DNA of 64,000 nucleotides from Arthrobacter sp. OY3WO11 (lineage in GTDB: Bacteria; Actinomycetota; Actinomycetes; Actinomycetales; Micrococcaceae), in NCBI RefSeq assembly GCF_001641125.1, contig NZ_LWLP01000001.1:3349803-3413802 (forward strand), in the 5' to 3' direction. The translations under genes and the position numbers were made by a program. Shown here one piece after another: positions 26,448 to 35,342 of this stretch (its first letter is position 1; the number at the start of each line of letters is the position of its first letter). The notes beneath the pieces are model-generated. The model saw nothing but the letters and a program-made list of their open reading frames with translations. It made no database searches and was not told the origin of the DNA.

Positions 26448-27401
26448 TTAGCGGGTGCTGCCGGCCAGGAGCCCGCGGCTGCGGAGGAGTCGCTTCTCGA
26501 TGGGCCCGAAGACCAGCAGTTCGATCAGGATGCCGACGGCGAGGATTAGCAGGATTGCCGACATCACCACGGCCATGTCGGACAGCTGCCGGCCCTGGTC
26601 CAGCAGGGAGCCCAGGCCGAAGCCGATGGTGCCGCCCACGGCGATGATTTCCGCGGCCATGAGTGAGCGCCAGGAAAAGGCCCACCCCTGCTTCAGGCCG
26701 CCGAGGTAGCCCGGCAGGGCTGCGGGAAGGATGATCTGCAGCGCCATCTCCAGGCGGGACGCACCCAAAACGGTGCCCACGCGCCGGTACTGCGGCGGGA
26801 TCTGGTCCACGCCGGAGATGAGGCCGTTGATGATGGACGGGATTGCGCCCATGAACACCACGAAGTACACGGTGGCGTCGGTGAGGCCGAACCAGATGAT
26901 GGCCGCCGGAACCCATGCAACTGACGGCAGGACCTGGAGTCCGGAAATCAGCGGCCCGAACGCGCGGCGCACCGGAGCAACCTGCGCCAGCAGCAAGCCC
27001 ACGGGCGTGGCGATGGCCACCGAAATGATGAAGCCAACCAGCCCGCGTTGCAGTGACGTCCACACGGATTCCTGCACTTTGCCCTCGCTCCAGAGGACAC
27101 CCATCTGGCCCAGCACGTCCATCGGGCCTGGGACCTGGTCGCGGCGCTTCAGGCCGAGCGAGACGTAGAACTGCCAGATCAGGACCAGTACTACGAGCGC
27201 GGCGATGGGCAGCAGGATGCGGCTCCAGTCGATGCGGTTCTTGCGCGCGGCGTCGGACTGCAGGGAGTCCAGCCCGGATTCAAGTTCCCGCAGGTCCTCG
27301 TTGCCGGTGGAGGTTCGGGTGAGCGCGGCGTGGATGTGCCGGGGTTCCACGGGCTCAACCACCGGATCAGTGTCAGCCAGGGGGGTTTGGTTACTTGGCA
27401 T
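26448..27401 (-). CDS. ABC transporter permease, SsuC/TauC type
   Basis: 317 residues. A long hydrophilic N-terminal tail (about 60 residues) precedes six predicted helices starting ILLPIAALVVLVLIWQFYVS. The binding-protein-dependent transport motif is visible at GVDQIPPQYRRVGTVLGASR and AFSWRSLMAAEIIAVGGTIG. It forms the membrane channel of an importer for sulfonates, taurine, nitrate or a related anion. Its start overlaps the ATPase gene by 11 bases, so the two are translationally linked. Confidence 0.85.
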   Translation of the reverse strand: MPSNQTPLADTDPVVEPVEPRHIHAALTRTSTGNEDLRELESGLDSLQSDAARKNRIDWSRILLPIAALVVLVLIWQFYVSLGLKRRDQVPGPMDVLGQMGVLWSEGKVQESVWTSLQRGLVGFIISVAIATPVGLLLAQVAPVRRAFGPLISGLQVLPSVAWVPAAIIWFGLTDATVYFVVFMGAIPSIINGLISGVDQIPPQYRRVGTVLGASRLEMALQIILPAALPGYLGGLKQGWAFSWRSLMAAEIIAVGGTIGFGLGSLLDQGRQLSDMAVVMSAILLILAVGILIELLVFGPIEKRLLRSRGLLAGSTR

Positions 27402-28116
27402 GGCGGCGGATCTCCTCCCGGAGCCGGGCGGTGATGACTCCGGTCAGCTGGCCGGCGAGTCCGGCGTCGGTGCGGTGTTCCTCGGTGACGGCCCATTCCT
27501 GGACCACGCGGCCGGGGCGGGAGGACAGCAGCAGCACGCGCTGGCCCAGCCGGACGGCTTCGCGGACGTTGTGGGTCACAAAGACGATGGTGCGGCCGGT
27601 TTCCTTCCAGATCCGCTCCAGCTCATCGTGCAGCAGGTCGCGGGTGATGGCGTCCAGGGCGGCGAACGGCTCGTCCATGAGCAGCAGCTGCCGGTCCTGC
27701 GCGAGCGACCTCGCCAGGGACACGCGCTGCCGCATGCCACCGGAGAGCTCGTGCGGGCGCTTGTCCCCCGCCGCGCCCAGGTGCACCAGTTCCAGGAGCT
27801 CCTGGGCCTTGGCCTTGCGCTCGGCCTTGCCAACGCCGCGGAGTTTCAGGGCCAGCTCGATGTTCTCCCGGGCGGTGAGCCAGGGGAACAGCGCGGCGTC
27901 CTGGAACATAAAGGCGGCACCGTCGCTGGGCACCTCCAAGGCGCCCGACGACGGCGGCTCCAGCCCCGCGATGATGTTCAGCAGGGTGGATTTGCCGCAG
28001 CCGGAGGCACCGAGGAGGGCAACGAACTCGCCCTTCCCGATGGTGGCGTTGACGTCGTCCAGTACCGGGGCGCCGTCGCCGAAGCGCTTGCCCAGGTGTT
28101 CCAGTACGACTGGCAT
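27391..28116 (-). CDS. ABC transporter ATP-binding protein, SsuB/TauB type
   Basis: 241 residues. Walker A GASGCGKSTLL, signature LSGGMRQRVSLARSL, Walker B LLLMDEPFAALD and the H-loop in VTHNVREAVRLGQRV are all present. This subfamily powers uptake of nitrate, sulfonate and taurine. It is the middle gene of a three-gene operon: substrate-binding protein, ATPase, permease. Confidence 0.88.
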   Translation of the reverse strand: MPVVLEHLGKRFGDGAPVLDDVNATIGKGEFVALLGASGCGKSTLLNIIAGLEPPSSGALEVPSDGAAFMFQDAALFPWLTARENIELALKLRGVGKAERKAKAQELLELVHLGAAGDKRPHELSGGMRQRVSLARSLAQDRQLLLMDEPFAALDAITRDLLHDELERIWKETGRTIVFVTHNVREAVRLGQRVLLLSSRPGRVVQEWAVTEEHRTDAGLAGQLTGVITARLREEIRRHAK

Positions 28117-28143
28117 GGTGCCGTCCTTAAGTTGGTGGGTGGA

Positions 28144-29289
28144 TCAGTCCTGGCCGAGGCTGGCTGCTGAAATCTTGATTGCCGAGACCCCGTTGAGCGG
28201 GCGGAGATCGAAGAGGCCGGTGATGTCCGCCTGCTTGGTGGTGCCGGCCTCGACGCCGTCCGCCAGGAGCCGCAGGTAGCTTCCGGCCAGCGGGTCCAGG
28301 GTGAACGTGATGTTGGCCAGGGACCGGGCCAGGACGTCGTCGGCCAGGGCTGCCCCGGCCGATTCCTGCAGCGCCGAATTGACGACACTTGCCTTTTCCG
28401 CGGCGGGGGCCTCGTTCAGCCAGGCGACCGACTCCGCGTGGCCGGCCAGGAGTGCCTTGACGGTGTCCGGGTGGTCAGCGGCGAACTCCTGGTTGACGAT
28501 CAGGACGGTGGTGGGGAACTCGCCGGGCTTGCCCGTCCCGGTCCCGTCCCAGAGGTCCTTTTCGTCCACCAGGACCTTCGCTCCGGCCTGGAGCACCAGC
28601 CGCGAGGCCCATGGCTCAGGCAACCACGCGCCGTCGAGCTTTCCGTCCTGGAACAGCTTGAGCGTCTGCGCGTTCTCCGTGGGGTTGATGGCAACGTCGC
28701 CGCTGCCGTCCACGTTGGTCTGGTACCCCTCGGACGCGAGCCACGCGCGGAGGGCGACGTCTTGGGTGCCGCCGAGCTGCGGTGAGGCAAGCGTCTTGCC
28801 CTTGAGGTCCGCGGCGGAGTTGATCTCCGGCTTGACCACCAGCTGCGCACCGCCCGCGGCGGCGCCGGCGATGATGCGGACGGACTGGCCCTGGCTTTGG
28901 ACGAAGGAGTTGATGGCCGGGTTGGGGCCGATGTAGGCGGCGTCGATGGCGCCGGCGTTCAGGGCCTCGATCGCGGCGGGCCCGGCGTTGAATGTTTCGG
29001 TGCTGAGCGCGGTGCTGCCCAGGGCCTCGGCCAGGAAGCCCTCCTTGATGCCCACCAGCGCGGGAGCGTGGGTGACGTTGCCGAAGTACCCCAGCTTGAG
29101 CTCGGCGGCGGGCGTGGGTTCAGCGGCCTGCGCCTCCGTGTTGCGTGAAACGGTGGAGGCCACCACGGCGCCGACGGCGATCAGCAGGACCAGCCCAATG
29201 GCCAGGGCAGCCTCAATGGCACGCTTGCGCTTGGGTACCGCGCTTTCGCCTGCCACGATGCGGGTCATCCCGGGCTTGGAACTAGTCAT
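28144..29289 (-). CDS. ABC transporter substrate-binding protein (sulfonate/nitrate/taurine class)
   Basis: 381 residues from the ATG at 29289; the frame opens 19 codons earlier. An N-terminal segment AALAIGLVLLIAVGAVVAST acts as signal or anchor; there is no lipobox cysteine, so it may be tethered by this helix. The mature part has LGYFGNVTHAPALVGIKEGF and KLDGAWLPEPWASRL, the two-lobe SsuA/NrtA class pattern. The gene heads the importer operon. Nearby sulfur assimilation genes favour an organosulfur substrate, but no sulfonate monooxygenase is encoded in the window. Confidence 0.85.
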   Translation of the reverse strand: MTSSKPGMTRIVAGESAVPKRKRAIEAALAIGLVLLIAVGAVVASTVSRNTEAQAAEPTPAAELKLGYFGNVTHAPALVGIKEGFLAEALGSTALSTETFNAGPAAIEALNAGAIDAAYIGPNPAINSFVQSQGQSVRIIAGAAAGGAQLVVKPEINSAADLKGKTLASPQLGGTQDVALRAWLASEGYQTNVDGSGDVAINPTENAQTLKLFQDGKLDGAWLPEPWASRLVLQAGAKVLVDEKDLWDGTGTGKPGEFPTTVLIVNQEFAADHPDTVKALLAGHAESVAWLNEAPAAEKASVVNSALQESAGAALADDVLARSLANITFTLDPLAGSYLRLLADGVEAGTTKQADITGLFDLRPLNGVSAIKISAASLGQD

Positions 29290-29476
29290 TGTTTCACCAT
29301 AGGGAGTGCCCCAAACCCGTTCAATGACGCGGAAACGGGGGGTCACGCAGGTTCATCTAGCGTCATATTCGGACACTGTTCGCCGGGGTCGCCGGAACGG
29401 TACCCGCTCGCCGTTCCGCTCCGGCGCCGTGGCACCGTTCCGGCGATCGCGCGGCGTCCGGGTGCCCGTGACCGCC

Positions 29477-30643
29477 TCAGTTTCCCTTGACGTTGACCAA
29501 CTGCCGCAGCTTGTGCCGGACGGTGACCAGGTCCGCCGCGTCCTGCATGACGACGTCGATGGGTTTGTAGGCCGCGGGTATTTCGTCGATGAACGCCTCC
29601 GAGGCCCTGAACTCGATCCCGCGCATGGCCTTCTTCAGTTCGTCCAGGGAGAAGGTTTTGCGGGCGGCGTTGCGTGAGTACTCCCGGCCTGCCCCGTGCG
29701 GCGAGGAGTTCAGCGACGCCACGTTGCCGAGGCCCTCCACCACGTACGACGACGTCCCCATGGACCCCGGAATAAGTCCGGGATCGCCGGGCGCGGCTTT
29801 GATGGCTCCCTTGCGGGACACCCACACGGACTTGCCGTAGTGGACCTCCTGCTCGGTGAAGTTGTGGTGGCAGTTGACCCGCTCGAGTTCCGTGACGGGC
29901 CCGCCCACCCAGCGGCCAAACTGGGTGCTGACCCGGTCCATCATTTCTTCACGGTTCAGGAGCGCGAAGTGCTGGGCCCAGCGCAGCTCCGCGATGTACC
30001 GGTCGAACTGCGGCGTGCCCTCCTCCAGGTAGGCGAGGTCCGGGTCCGGCAGGTGGATCCGCCTCTTGGTCACCACGTTCTGCGCGACGCCGATGTGGTG
30101 CTGGGCAATCTTGTTGCCGATGCCCCGCGAACCGGAGTGCAGGAACAGCCACACGGCGTCGGCCTCGTCGGCGCACACCTCAATGAAGTGGTTGCCCGAT
30201 CCGAGTGAGCCCAGTTGGAGGTCCCACTTCTCCACGTACTGTGCCGGGTTGAAACCGGCTTTCGCGGCCAGACTCTTCAGCTCCGCGATCCTTGGTTCAG
30301 CCGTCGGCTGCACCGTCCGGTTGTTGTGGCCGGCGGACAGTGGAATGGCCCGCTCGATGTCCTCGCGCAGGCTCTTCCGGTCCTTGGGCAGGCCCTTCAG
30401 CGAGTACTGGGTCCGGACGGCGATCATGCCGCAGCCAATGTCCACACCCACGGCTGCCGGCATGATTGCGTGCAGGGTTGGGATCACCGAGCCCACGGTG
30501 GCGCCCTTTCCCAGGTGCGCGTCGGGCATCAGGGCAAGGTGCGGATAGATGAATGGCAGCTGCGAGGCCCGCACCGCCTGCTCGCGCGTCTTGTCATCCA
30601 GGATCGAGGCCCAGTTCAGCAGCTTGCTGTTGATGGTTTCCAT
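29477..30643 (-). CDS. rtcB: RtcB family RNA ligase
   Basis: 388 residues. Metal and catalytic residues are in GVDIGCGMIAVRTQY (Cys), GSGNHFIEV and HSGSRGIGNKIAQHH, and NCHHNF (His ligands); the histidine that receives GMP is in SPHGAGREYSR. The enzyme joins RNA 2,3-cyclic phosphate or 3-phosphate ends to 5-hydroxyl ends with GTP. This shorter form lacking an intein is usual in actinobacteria. A GGGAGG site precedes the ATG. No archease or RtcA gene is next to it; an SRPBCC gene is divergent. Confidence 0.93.
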   Translation of the reverse strand: METINSKLLNWASILDDKTREQAVRASQLPFIYPHLALMPDAHLGKGATVGSVIPTLHAIMPAAVGVDIGCGMIAVRTQYSLKGLPKDRKSLREDIERAIPLSAGHNNRTVQPTAEPRIAELKSLAAKAGFNPAQYVEKWDLQLGSLGSGNHFIEVCADEADAVWLFLHSGSRGIGNKIAQHHIGVAQNVVTKRRIHLPDPDLAYLEEGTPQFDRYIAELRWAQHFALLNREEMMDRVSTQFGRWVGGPVTELERVNCHHNFTEQEVHYGKSVWVSRKGAIKAAPGDPGLIPGSMGTSSYVVEGLGNVASLNSSPHGAGREYSRNAARKTFSLDELKKAMRGIEFRASEAFIDEIPAAYKPIDVVMQDAADLVTVRHKLRQLVNVKGN

Positions 30644-30740
30644 GCGGTGCCTCCCATGGGACGGCCGGGGACTAACGTGGTTCCTAGGCTAACCCCGAGC
30701 AGATCACCTGGCCGGTCCATCCTGACAAGGAGACGCATCT

Positions 30741-31172
30741 ATGGTGAACGTCCAGACCGGCATCCTCATCCGCAGGCCCCGCGCGGAGGTGGCAGGCTAT
30801 GCGGCCAACCCGGACAACGCGCCGAAATGGTACGTGAACATCCATAAGTCGCAGCGCCTGACCACCGGACCGCTGGGCACTGGCACCAAGGTTGCCTTCA
30901 CGGCGAAATTCCTGGGGCGCGAGCTGAACTACACCTACGAGTTCGTGGACTACATCCCGGGCGAAAGGCTCGTCATGCGCACGGCGCAGGGCCCGTTCCC
31001 TATGCAGACCACCTACACCTGGACGGACGACGACGGCGGGACACGGATGACGCTTGGCAACACCGGGAGCCCCTCAGGTTTCTCGAAGCTGGCCGGGCTG
31101 TTCATGGCACCGATGATCCGCCGGCAAACCCGCAAGGACCTGCAGAAACTCAAGACCATTCTGGAGACATGA
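30741..31172 (+). CDS. SRPBCC family protein (polyketide cyclase-like)
   Basis: 143 residues with the fold signature VNVQTGILIRRPRAEVAGYA at the start, a central YTYEFVDYIPGERLVMRTAQ and TYTWTDDDGGTRMTLGNTG, and a C-terminal helix (MIRRQTRKDLQKLKTILE). An AAGGAG site precedes the ATG. Such small proteins bind hydrophobic ligands and often act on stress or lipid metabolism, but no role is known. Divergent from rtcB with 97 bp between, and convergent with the membrane protein behind it. Confidence 0.82.
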   Translation: MVNVQTGILIRRPRAEVAGYAANPDNAPKWYVNIHKSQRLTTGPLGTGTKVAFTAKFLGRELNYTYEFVDYIPGERLVMRTAQGPFPMQTTYTWTDDDGGTRMTLGNTGSPSGFSKLAGLFMAPMIRRQTRKDLQKLKTILET

Positions 31173-31184
31173 GAGGTCTGGAAC

Positions 31185-31964
31185 CTACGCCGCCCTGCGG
31201 TGCAGGCCCCGGGTATGGTTCCGGCCAGGCGCCGTCTGCGGCTCACGCAGCAGGCGCAGGTTGAACCCACAGAACATCGCGAGCCCCAGGTACAGGGACA
31301 GTTCCATCGCCTCGGCATACTCGGAGATGACGAACGTGGGCTCCGGCCAGATCAGCAGGCGGAAAAGGCGGTAGCCGGCGGCCAGCAGGAAGGCCGGCAC
31401 CAGGCAAAGCGGCGGGACCAGCAGGCGCCTGTTCTTCAGGCGCTCCCACCGTTTTCCAACGGCAGCCCATACCAGCGGGGCACAGGCGCCGTAGAGGCTC
31501 GCAAGGAGCATGGCCGCGGGGACCAGTTCCTGCACGCCGCGGATGTTGTGCACCGTGGTCTCGCCCTGGCGGTTGACCTCGTTGAGGGATTCGGGCGTCG
31601 CCCAGCCGAAGATGCGCTGGCCCCAGGAAATCTCCTCGCCCGTCAGGAACCAGACCCCCAGCGTGACAACCGCATAGAGCACAGCCATGCCCCAGCGTTT
31701 GGCACGGACCAGGTACACGGTGATGAGGGGCAGGAAGATGCTTGCCGCCAGCAGGCAGGCGAACTGCAGCCATTCGATCAGCGAGTCCTCGTTGACCAAC
31801 CAGAGGTAGAAGTCCTTGAACGGAAGGGCTGCCGCGGCAACGATCGCGATGATGAACGGGATCAGGATGAGCAGCCGCGCCTGGCCGGGTGCGATCTTCC
31901 AGTCCTCGGAGTCTCGCCGCAGGTGCTCAGCCGCCCGGGTTTTCCACTCTTGGATGGCCGGCAT
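31185..31964 (-). CDS. Hypothetical membrane protein with EEISWGQRIFGW motif
   Basis: 259 residues with six or so hydrophobic segments (LLILIPFIIAIVAAAALPF, WLQFACLLAASIFLPLITVY, MAVLYAVVTLGVWFLTG, AAMLLASLYGACAPLVWAAV, LLVPPLCLVPAFLLAAGYRL and a last one near 225). Between the third and fourth helix lies GEEISWGQRIFGWATPESLN followed by NRQGETTVHNI, a strongly conserved-looking polar stretch that could be a catalytic or binding site. GAGGAGG precedes the start. I recognise the motif from conserved membrane proteins of unknown function only. Confidence 0.7.
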   Translation of the reverse strand: MPAIQEWKTRAAEHLRRDSEDWKIAPGQARLLILIPFIIAIVAAAALPFKDFYLWLVNEDSLIEWLQFACLLAASIFLPLITVYLVRAKRWGMAVLYAVVTLGVWFLTGEEISWGQRIFGWATPESLNEVNRQGETTVHNIRGVQELVPAAMLLASLYGACAPLVWAAVGKRWERLKNRRLLVPPLCLVPAFLLAAGYRLFRLLIWPEPTFVISEYAEAMELSLYLGLAMFCGFNLRLLREPQTAPGRNHTRGLHRRAA

Positions 31965-32130
31965 TATGCCTCCTCGGCTGTTTCGTCCAGGTCCAAAGGA
32001 AGCTTGTGCCCCCGCTGACCATTAAGTCTTGGAGGTGCAGCACGCCGCACGAGTAGCGAGTACTTGCATTTGAACGGGACGGCACTGAGGGCTGTTGCCA
32101 GTACTCACGGGCGGACCCTTAAACAGAACC

Positions 32131-32184
32131 GGCGGCCTGTTCGCGGATCCGAACCGTCAAGGCCAGGATCTGCGAACAAGCCGC
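32131..32184 (-). terminator. Terminator of the sulfur assimilation operon
   Basis: On the minus strand GCGGCTTGTTCGCAGATCC pairs with GGATCCGCGAACAGGCCGC (mostly Watson-Crick, with two G-U pairs), followed by GGTTCTGTTT. It begins 14 bp after the cysN stop codon. Confidence 0.7.
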
Positions 32185-32197
32185 GGTATCAGGAAAA

Positions 32198-33607
32198 TCA
32201 GATGCTGTAGCGCTCGTCCTCGTGGTCGCCCGGGTGGTCCTTGACCAGTCCGGCAGCAAGGGTGTTGCCATCCAGCGGGTCGATCACCAGGAACGCGCCG
32301 GTCCGGCGGTGGTGGAGGTAGTTCTCCAGCGGCAGCGGGGCGGCGAGCCGGAGCTGCGCGTTGCCGATGTCGTTGAGTTCCAGGGTGGACGCCGGTTCCT
32401 GCTTGAAGGAGGCAAGGTCCAGCTTGCCGCCAACGTTGCGGACCAAGGCCTGGACGGTGCGGGTGCCGTGCTTGACCAGCACCTTCTGGCCCTCGCGGAG
32501 CGGCTTCGGGGACAGCCAGCACAACGACGCGTACAGGTCGGCAGAGGCTTCGCGGACGGTGCCGGCGGCGGCGATGGTGTCACCGCGGGCAACGTCGAAT
32601 TCCTCGGCCAGGCGGATGGCGACGGACTGCGGGGCGGCGGCTTCCTCCAGCGAGGCGCCGGCGAAGTCGATGCCCACAACCGTGGTGGTGCGCGGGTCCT
32701 GGCCGGGAGTCAGGACGGAGACCTTGTCCCCCACCTTGACGGAGCCTTCGGTGATCTGGCCGGCGTACGCGCGGTAGTCACGGTAGGCCTCCACGTCCAG
32801 GCCGGCGGCAACGGCGTCGGGAGCCAGGGCGCCCTGCGGCCGGATGACCAGCTGCACCGGGAAGCGGAAGCTCTCCAGGTGGCTTTCCAGTTCGTCGGCA
32901 GCTGGCAGGGTCTCGAGGACCTCGAGCAGCGCCGGGCCGGTGTACCAGGGCGTGCGCTGCGAGCGGTCCACCACGTTGTCGCCGTCGAGAGCGGAAACGG
33001 GGACCACCAACAGGTCGGTAATTCCATCGGAACCGAGGCCCAGCTCACGGCCCACCTGCTGCACGTCGGCTTCGATCTCGCGGAACACGGACTCGCTGAA
33101 GTCCACGAGGTCGATCTTGTTCACAGCCACGATCACGTGCGCCACGCGCAACAGCTGCAGCACGGACAGGTGCCGGCGGGTCTGCTCGAGCACGCCCTTG
33201 CGGGCGTCAATGAGTACGACGACGGCATCCGCGGTGGACGCGCCGGTCACCGTGTTCTTGGTGTACTGCACGTGCCCGGGGCAGTCGGCCAGGATGAAGC
33301 TGCGGCGGTCGGTGGCGAAATAGCGGTAGGCCACGTCGATGGTGATGCCCTGTTCGCGCTCGGCACGCAGGCCGTCGGTCAGCAGAGCCAGGTCGATGCC
33401 GCCCTTTTCCCCGCCGAAGCCGCGGTCCGCAGAGGTGCGGGCAACGGCGTCGAGCGTGTCAGCCAGGATGGCCTTGGAATCGTGAAGGAGGCGGCCCACC
33501 AAAGTGGACTTGCCGTCGTCGACCGATCCTGCAGTGGCGAACCGGAAGAGGGTAGTGGGCAGGCCTTCGGTAAGCGAGCCTGTCGAAATCTCGGAAATTG
33601 TGCTCAT
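32198..33607 (-). CDS. cysN: Sulfate adenylyltransferase subunit 1, GTPase
   Basis: 469 residues. GTP-binding motifs are GSVDDGKSTLVGRLLHD, DCPGHVQYTKN and VAVNKIDLVD. CysN uses GTP hydrolysis to drive formation of adenylyl sulfate (APS) from ATP and sulfate by CysD. Unlike many bacterial CysN proteins there is no C-terminal APS kinase (CysC) domain: the chain ends after the beta-barrel domains. The start codon shares one base with the cysD stop (TAATG), the last in a chain of overlaps running back to sir. Confidence 0.94.
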   Translation of the reverse strand: MSTISEISTGSLTEGLPTTLFRFATAGSVDDGKSTLVGRLLHDSKAILADTLDAVARTSADRGFGGEKGGIDLALLTDGLRAEREQGITIDVAYRYFATDRRSFILADCPGHVQYTKNTVTGASTADAVVVLIDARKGVLEQTRRHLSVLQLLRVAHVIVAVNKIDLVDFSESVFREIEADVQQVGRELGLGSDGITDLLVVPVSALDGDNVVDRSQRTPWYTGPALLEVLETLPAADELESHLESFRFPVQLVIRPQGALAPDAVAAGLDVEAYRDYRAYAGQITEGSVKVGDKVSVLTPGQDPRTTTVVGIDFAGASLEEAAAPQSVAIRLAEEFDVARGDTIAAAGTVREASADLYASLCWLSPKPLREGQKVLVKHGTRTVQALVRNVGGKLDLASFKQEPASTLELNDIGNAQLRLAAPLPLENYLHHRRTGAFLVIDPLDGNTLAAGLVKDHPGDHEDERYSI

Positions 33608-34554
33608 TAGAAATACCCGTCCTTCTTGCGGTCTTCCATGGCGGCCTCGGAGATTCGGTCATCTGCGCGGGTGGCACCACGTTCGGTCAGGGTGGAGGCA
33701 GCGACTTCAACCACGACGTCGGCCACGGTGTACGCGTCGGACTCCACAGCGCCGGTGCAGGACATGTCCCCCACGGTGCGGTAGCGGACGGTCTTGGTGA
33801 TGACGTCCTCGTGCGGCAGCGGCTGGGACACCTCGCCCACTGCGCGCCACATGCCGTCGCGGGCAAAGACCTCGCGCTCGTGGGCGTAGTACAGGCCGGG
33901 CAGCTCGATGTTCTCGCGCTCGATGTAGCGCCAGATGTCCAGCTCGGTCCAGTTGCTGATGGGGAACGCGCGGACATGCTGGCCTACGGTGTGGCGGCCG
34001 TTGTACAGGTTCCACAGCTCGGGGCGCTGGTTGCGCGGGTCCCACTGGCCGAACTCGTCGCGGAGGCTCAGGATGCGCTCCTTGGCGCGGGCCTTGTCCT
34101 CGTCGCGGCGGCCGCCGCCAAAGACGGCGTCGAACTTGTTCTGCTGGATGGCGTCCAGCAGCGGGACGGTCTGCAGCGGATTGCGGGTGCCGTCGGCGCG
34201 CTCGGCCAGCTCGCCGCGGTCGATGAACTCCTGCACCGAGCCCACCACGAGCTTCAGCCCCAGCCGCTCAACAGTACGGTCGCGGAAGTCGATGACCTCG
34301 GGGAAGTTGTGGCCCGTGTCCACGTGCAGCACGGGGAACGGAACCTTGCCGGGCCAGAAAGCCTTCGTGGCCAGGTGCAGCATCACCACGGAGTCCTTGC
34401 CGCCGGAGAACAGCAGGGCGGGCTTCTCGAACTCGGCAACAACCTCGCGGATGATGTGGATGGCCTCGGACTCGAGGGTGTCCAGGCTGCTCAGGCGCGT
34501 GGAAACGGCAGCGTCAGTCACCTGGGTGGTCTCCTCGGTTAGGTAAGTGCTCAT
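33607..34554 (-). CDS. cysD: Sulfate adenylyltransferase subunit 2
   Basis: 315 residues from the ATG at 34554, whose ATGA overlaps the cysH stop; the frame stays open 75 codons further but without signs of a start. The PP-loop ATP site is PALLFSGGKDSVVMLHLA; other family marks are HVDTGHNFPEV, FGGGRRDEDKARAKER and FPISNWTELDIWRYIE. Together with CysN it makes APS from sulfate in the cytoplasm. Confidence 0.94.
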   Translation of the reverse strand: MSTYLTEETTQVTDAAVSTRLSSLDTLESEAIHIIREVVAEFEKPALLFSGGKDSVVMLHLATKAFWPGKVPFPVLHVDTGHNFPEVIDFRDRTVERLGLKLVVGSVQEFIDRGELAERADGTRNPLQTVPLLDAIQQNKFDAVFGGGRRDEDKARAKERILSLRDEFGQWDPRNQRPELWNLYNGRHTVGQHVRAFPISNWTELDIWRYIERENIELPGLYYAHEREVFARDGMWRAVGEVSQPLPHEDVITKTVRYRTVGDMSCTGAVESDAYTVADVVVEVAASTLTERGATRADDRISEAAMEDRKKDGYF

Positions 34555-35342
34555 ACGTGTAGTCCGCATTCTGTCTTGTCGGTCCCTGCCCAGCGGCCGG
34601 CGCGGGGGTCGTCGCCCGGCGCCACCTTCCGGGTGCAGGGCTGGCAGCCAATGGAGGGGTACCCCTGGGAAAGCAGCGGGTTGACGGGCAGCAGGTTGTC
34701 GTCCGAATACTGGACCAGCTGGTCGAACGTCCACGCGGCCACCGGGTTGACCTTGACCAGGCCGTTGACTGCGTCCCACGTGACCAGGGGGGTGTTGGTC
34801 CGGGTGGGGGCCTCATCGCGGCGGACGCCGGTGAACCAGAGTTCGTAGCCGGCCAGGGTGCGGCGCAGCGGGGCCACCTTGCGGAGCGCGCAGCACTGGG
34901 CGGCGTCGCGGGCAAAGAGGTCCTTGCCGAGGAGCCGGTCCTGCTGTTCCACGGTGTTCTCGGGGAGCACGTCCACCACGTTGACGCGGAGGTTTGCCGC
35001 CACCTCGTCACGCGTGGCGTAGGTTTCCGGGAAGTGGTAGCCGGTCTCCAGGAAGAGGACGTCGACGCCGGGCAACTGGTCCGCGACCAGGGCGGGCAGG
35101 ACGGCGTCGGCCATGGAGCAGGCGACGGCGACGGCGGGCAGTTCGAAGTTGCGCTCCACCCAGGCGATGACATCGCGGGCGGGGGCGTCCCAGCCGAGCT
35201 CCGCCGCCCCAGCTTCGGCGATGGCCTTCAGCTCTTCGTGGGAGCGGAGCTTGGGGGCGGCATCTGCCACGGTGGTATCGACCTGCGCTGCGGCCTCAGC
35301 CGGTGCAACCACCGGGTTGATGCCGGCTGCGTGCTTACTCAC
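34551..35342 (-). CDS. cysH: Adenylyl-sulfate (APS) reductase
   Basis: 263 residues from the GTG at 35342, whose GTGA overlaps the sir stop. The substrate loop has FLETGYHFPETYATRDEVAA. Two iron-sulfur cysteine pairs are present, CCALRKVAPLRR and YPSIGCQPCTRKV, and the C-terminal ECGLH holds the catalytic cysteine. The CC/CxxC set marks the [4Fe-4S] APS reductases rather than E. coli-type PAPS reductases, and agrees with the lack of an APS kinase gene in the cluster. Product is sulfite, used by Sir encoded immediately upstream. Confidence 0.93.
   Translation of the reverse strand: MSKHAAGINPVVAPAEAAAQVDTTVADAAPKLRSHEELKAIAEAGAAELGWDAPARDVIAWVERNFELPAVAVACSMADAVLPALVADQLPGVDVLFLETGYHFPETYATRDEVAANLRVNVVDVLPENTVEQQDRLLGKDLFARDAAQCCALRKVAPLRRTLAGYELWFTGVRRDEAPTRTNTPLVTWDAVNGLVKVNPVAAWTFDQLVQYSDDNLLPVNPLLSQGYPSIGCQPCTRKVAPGDDPRAGRWAGTDKTECGLHV

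Noticed and set aside
26448..29289. Confident call of taurine or sulfonate as substrate of the ABC importer
   Set aside because: No sulfonate or taurine oxygenase gene is present; sequence alone does not separate sulfonate, nitrate and related anions.
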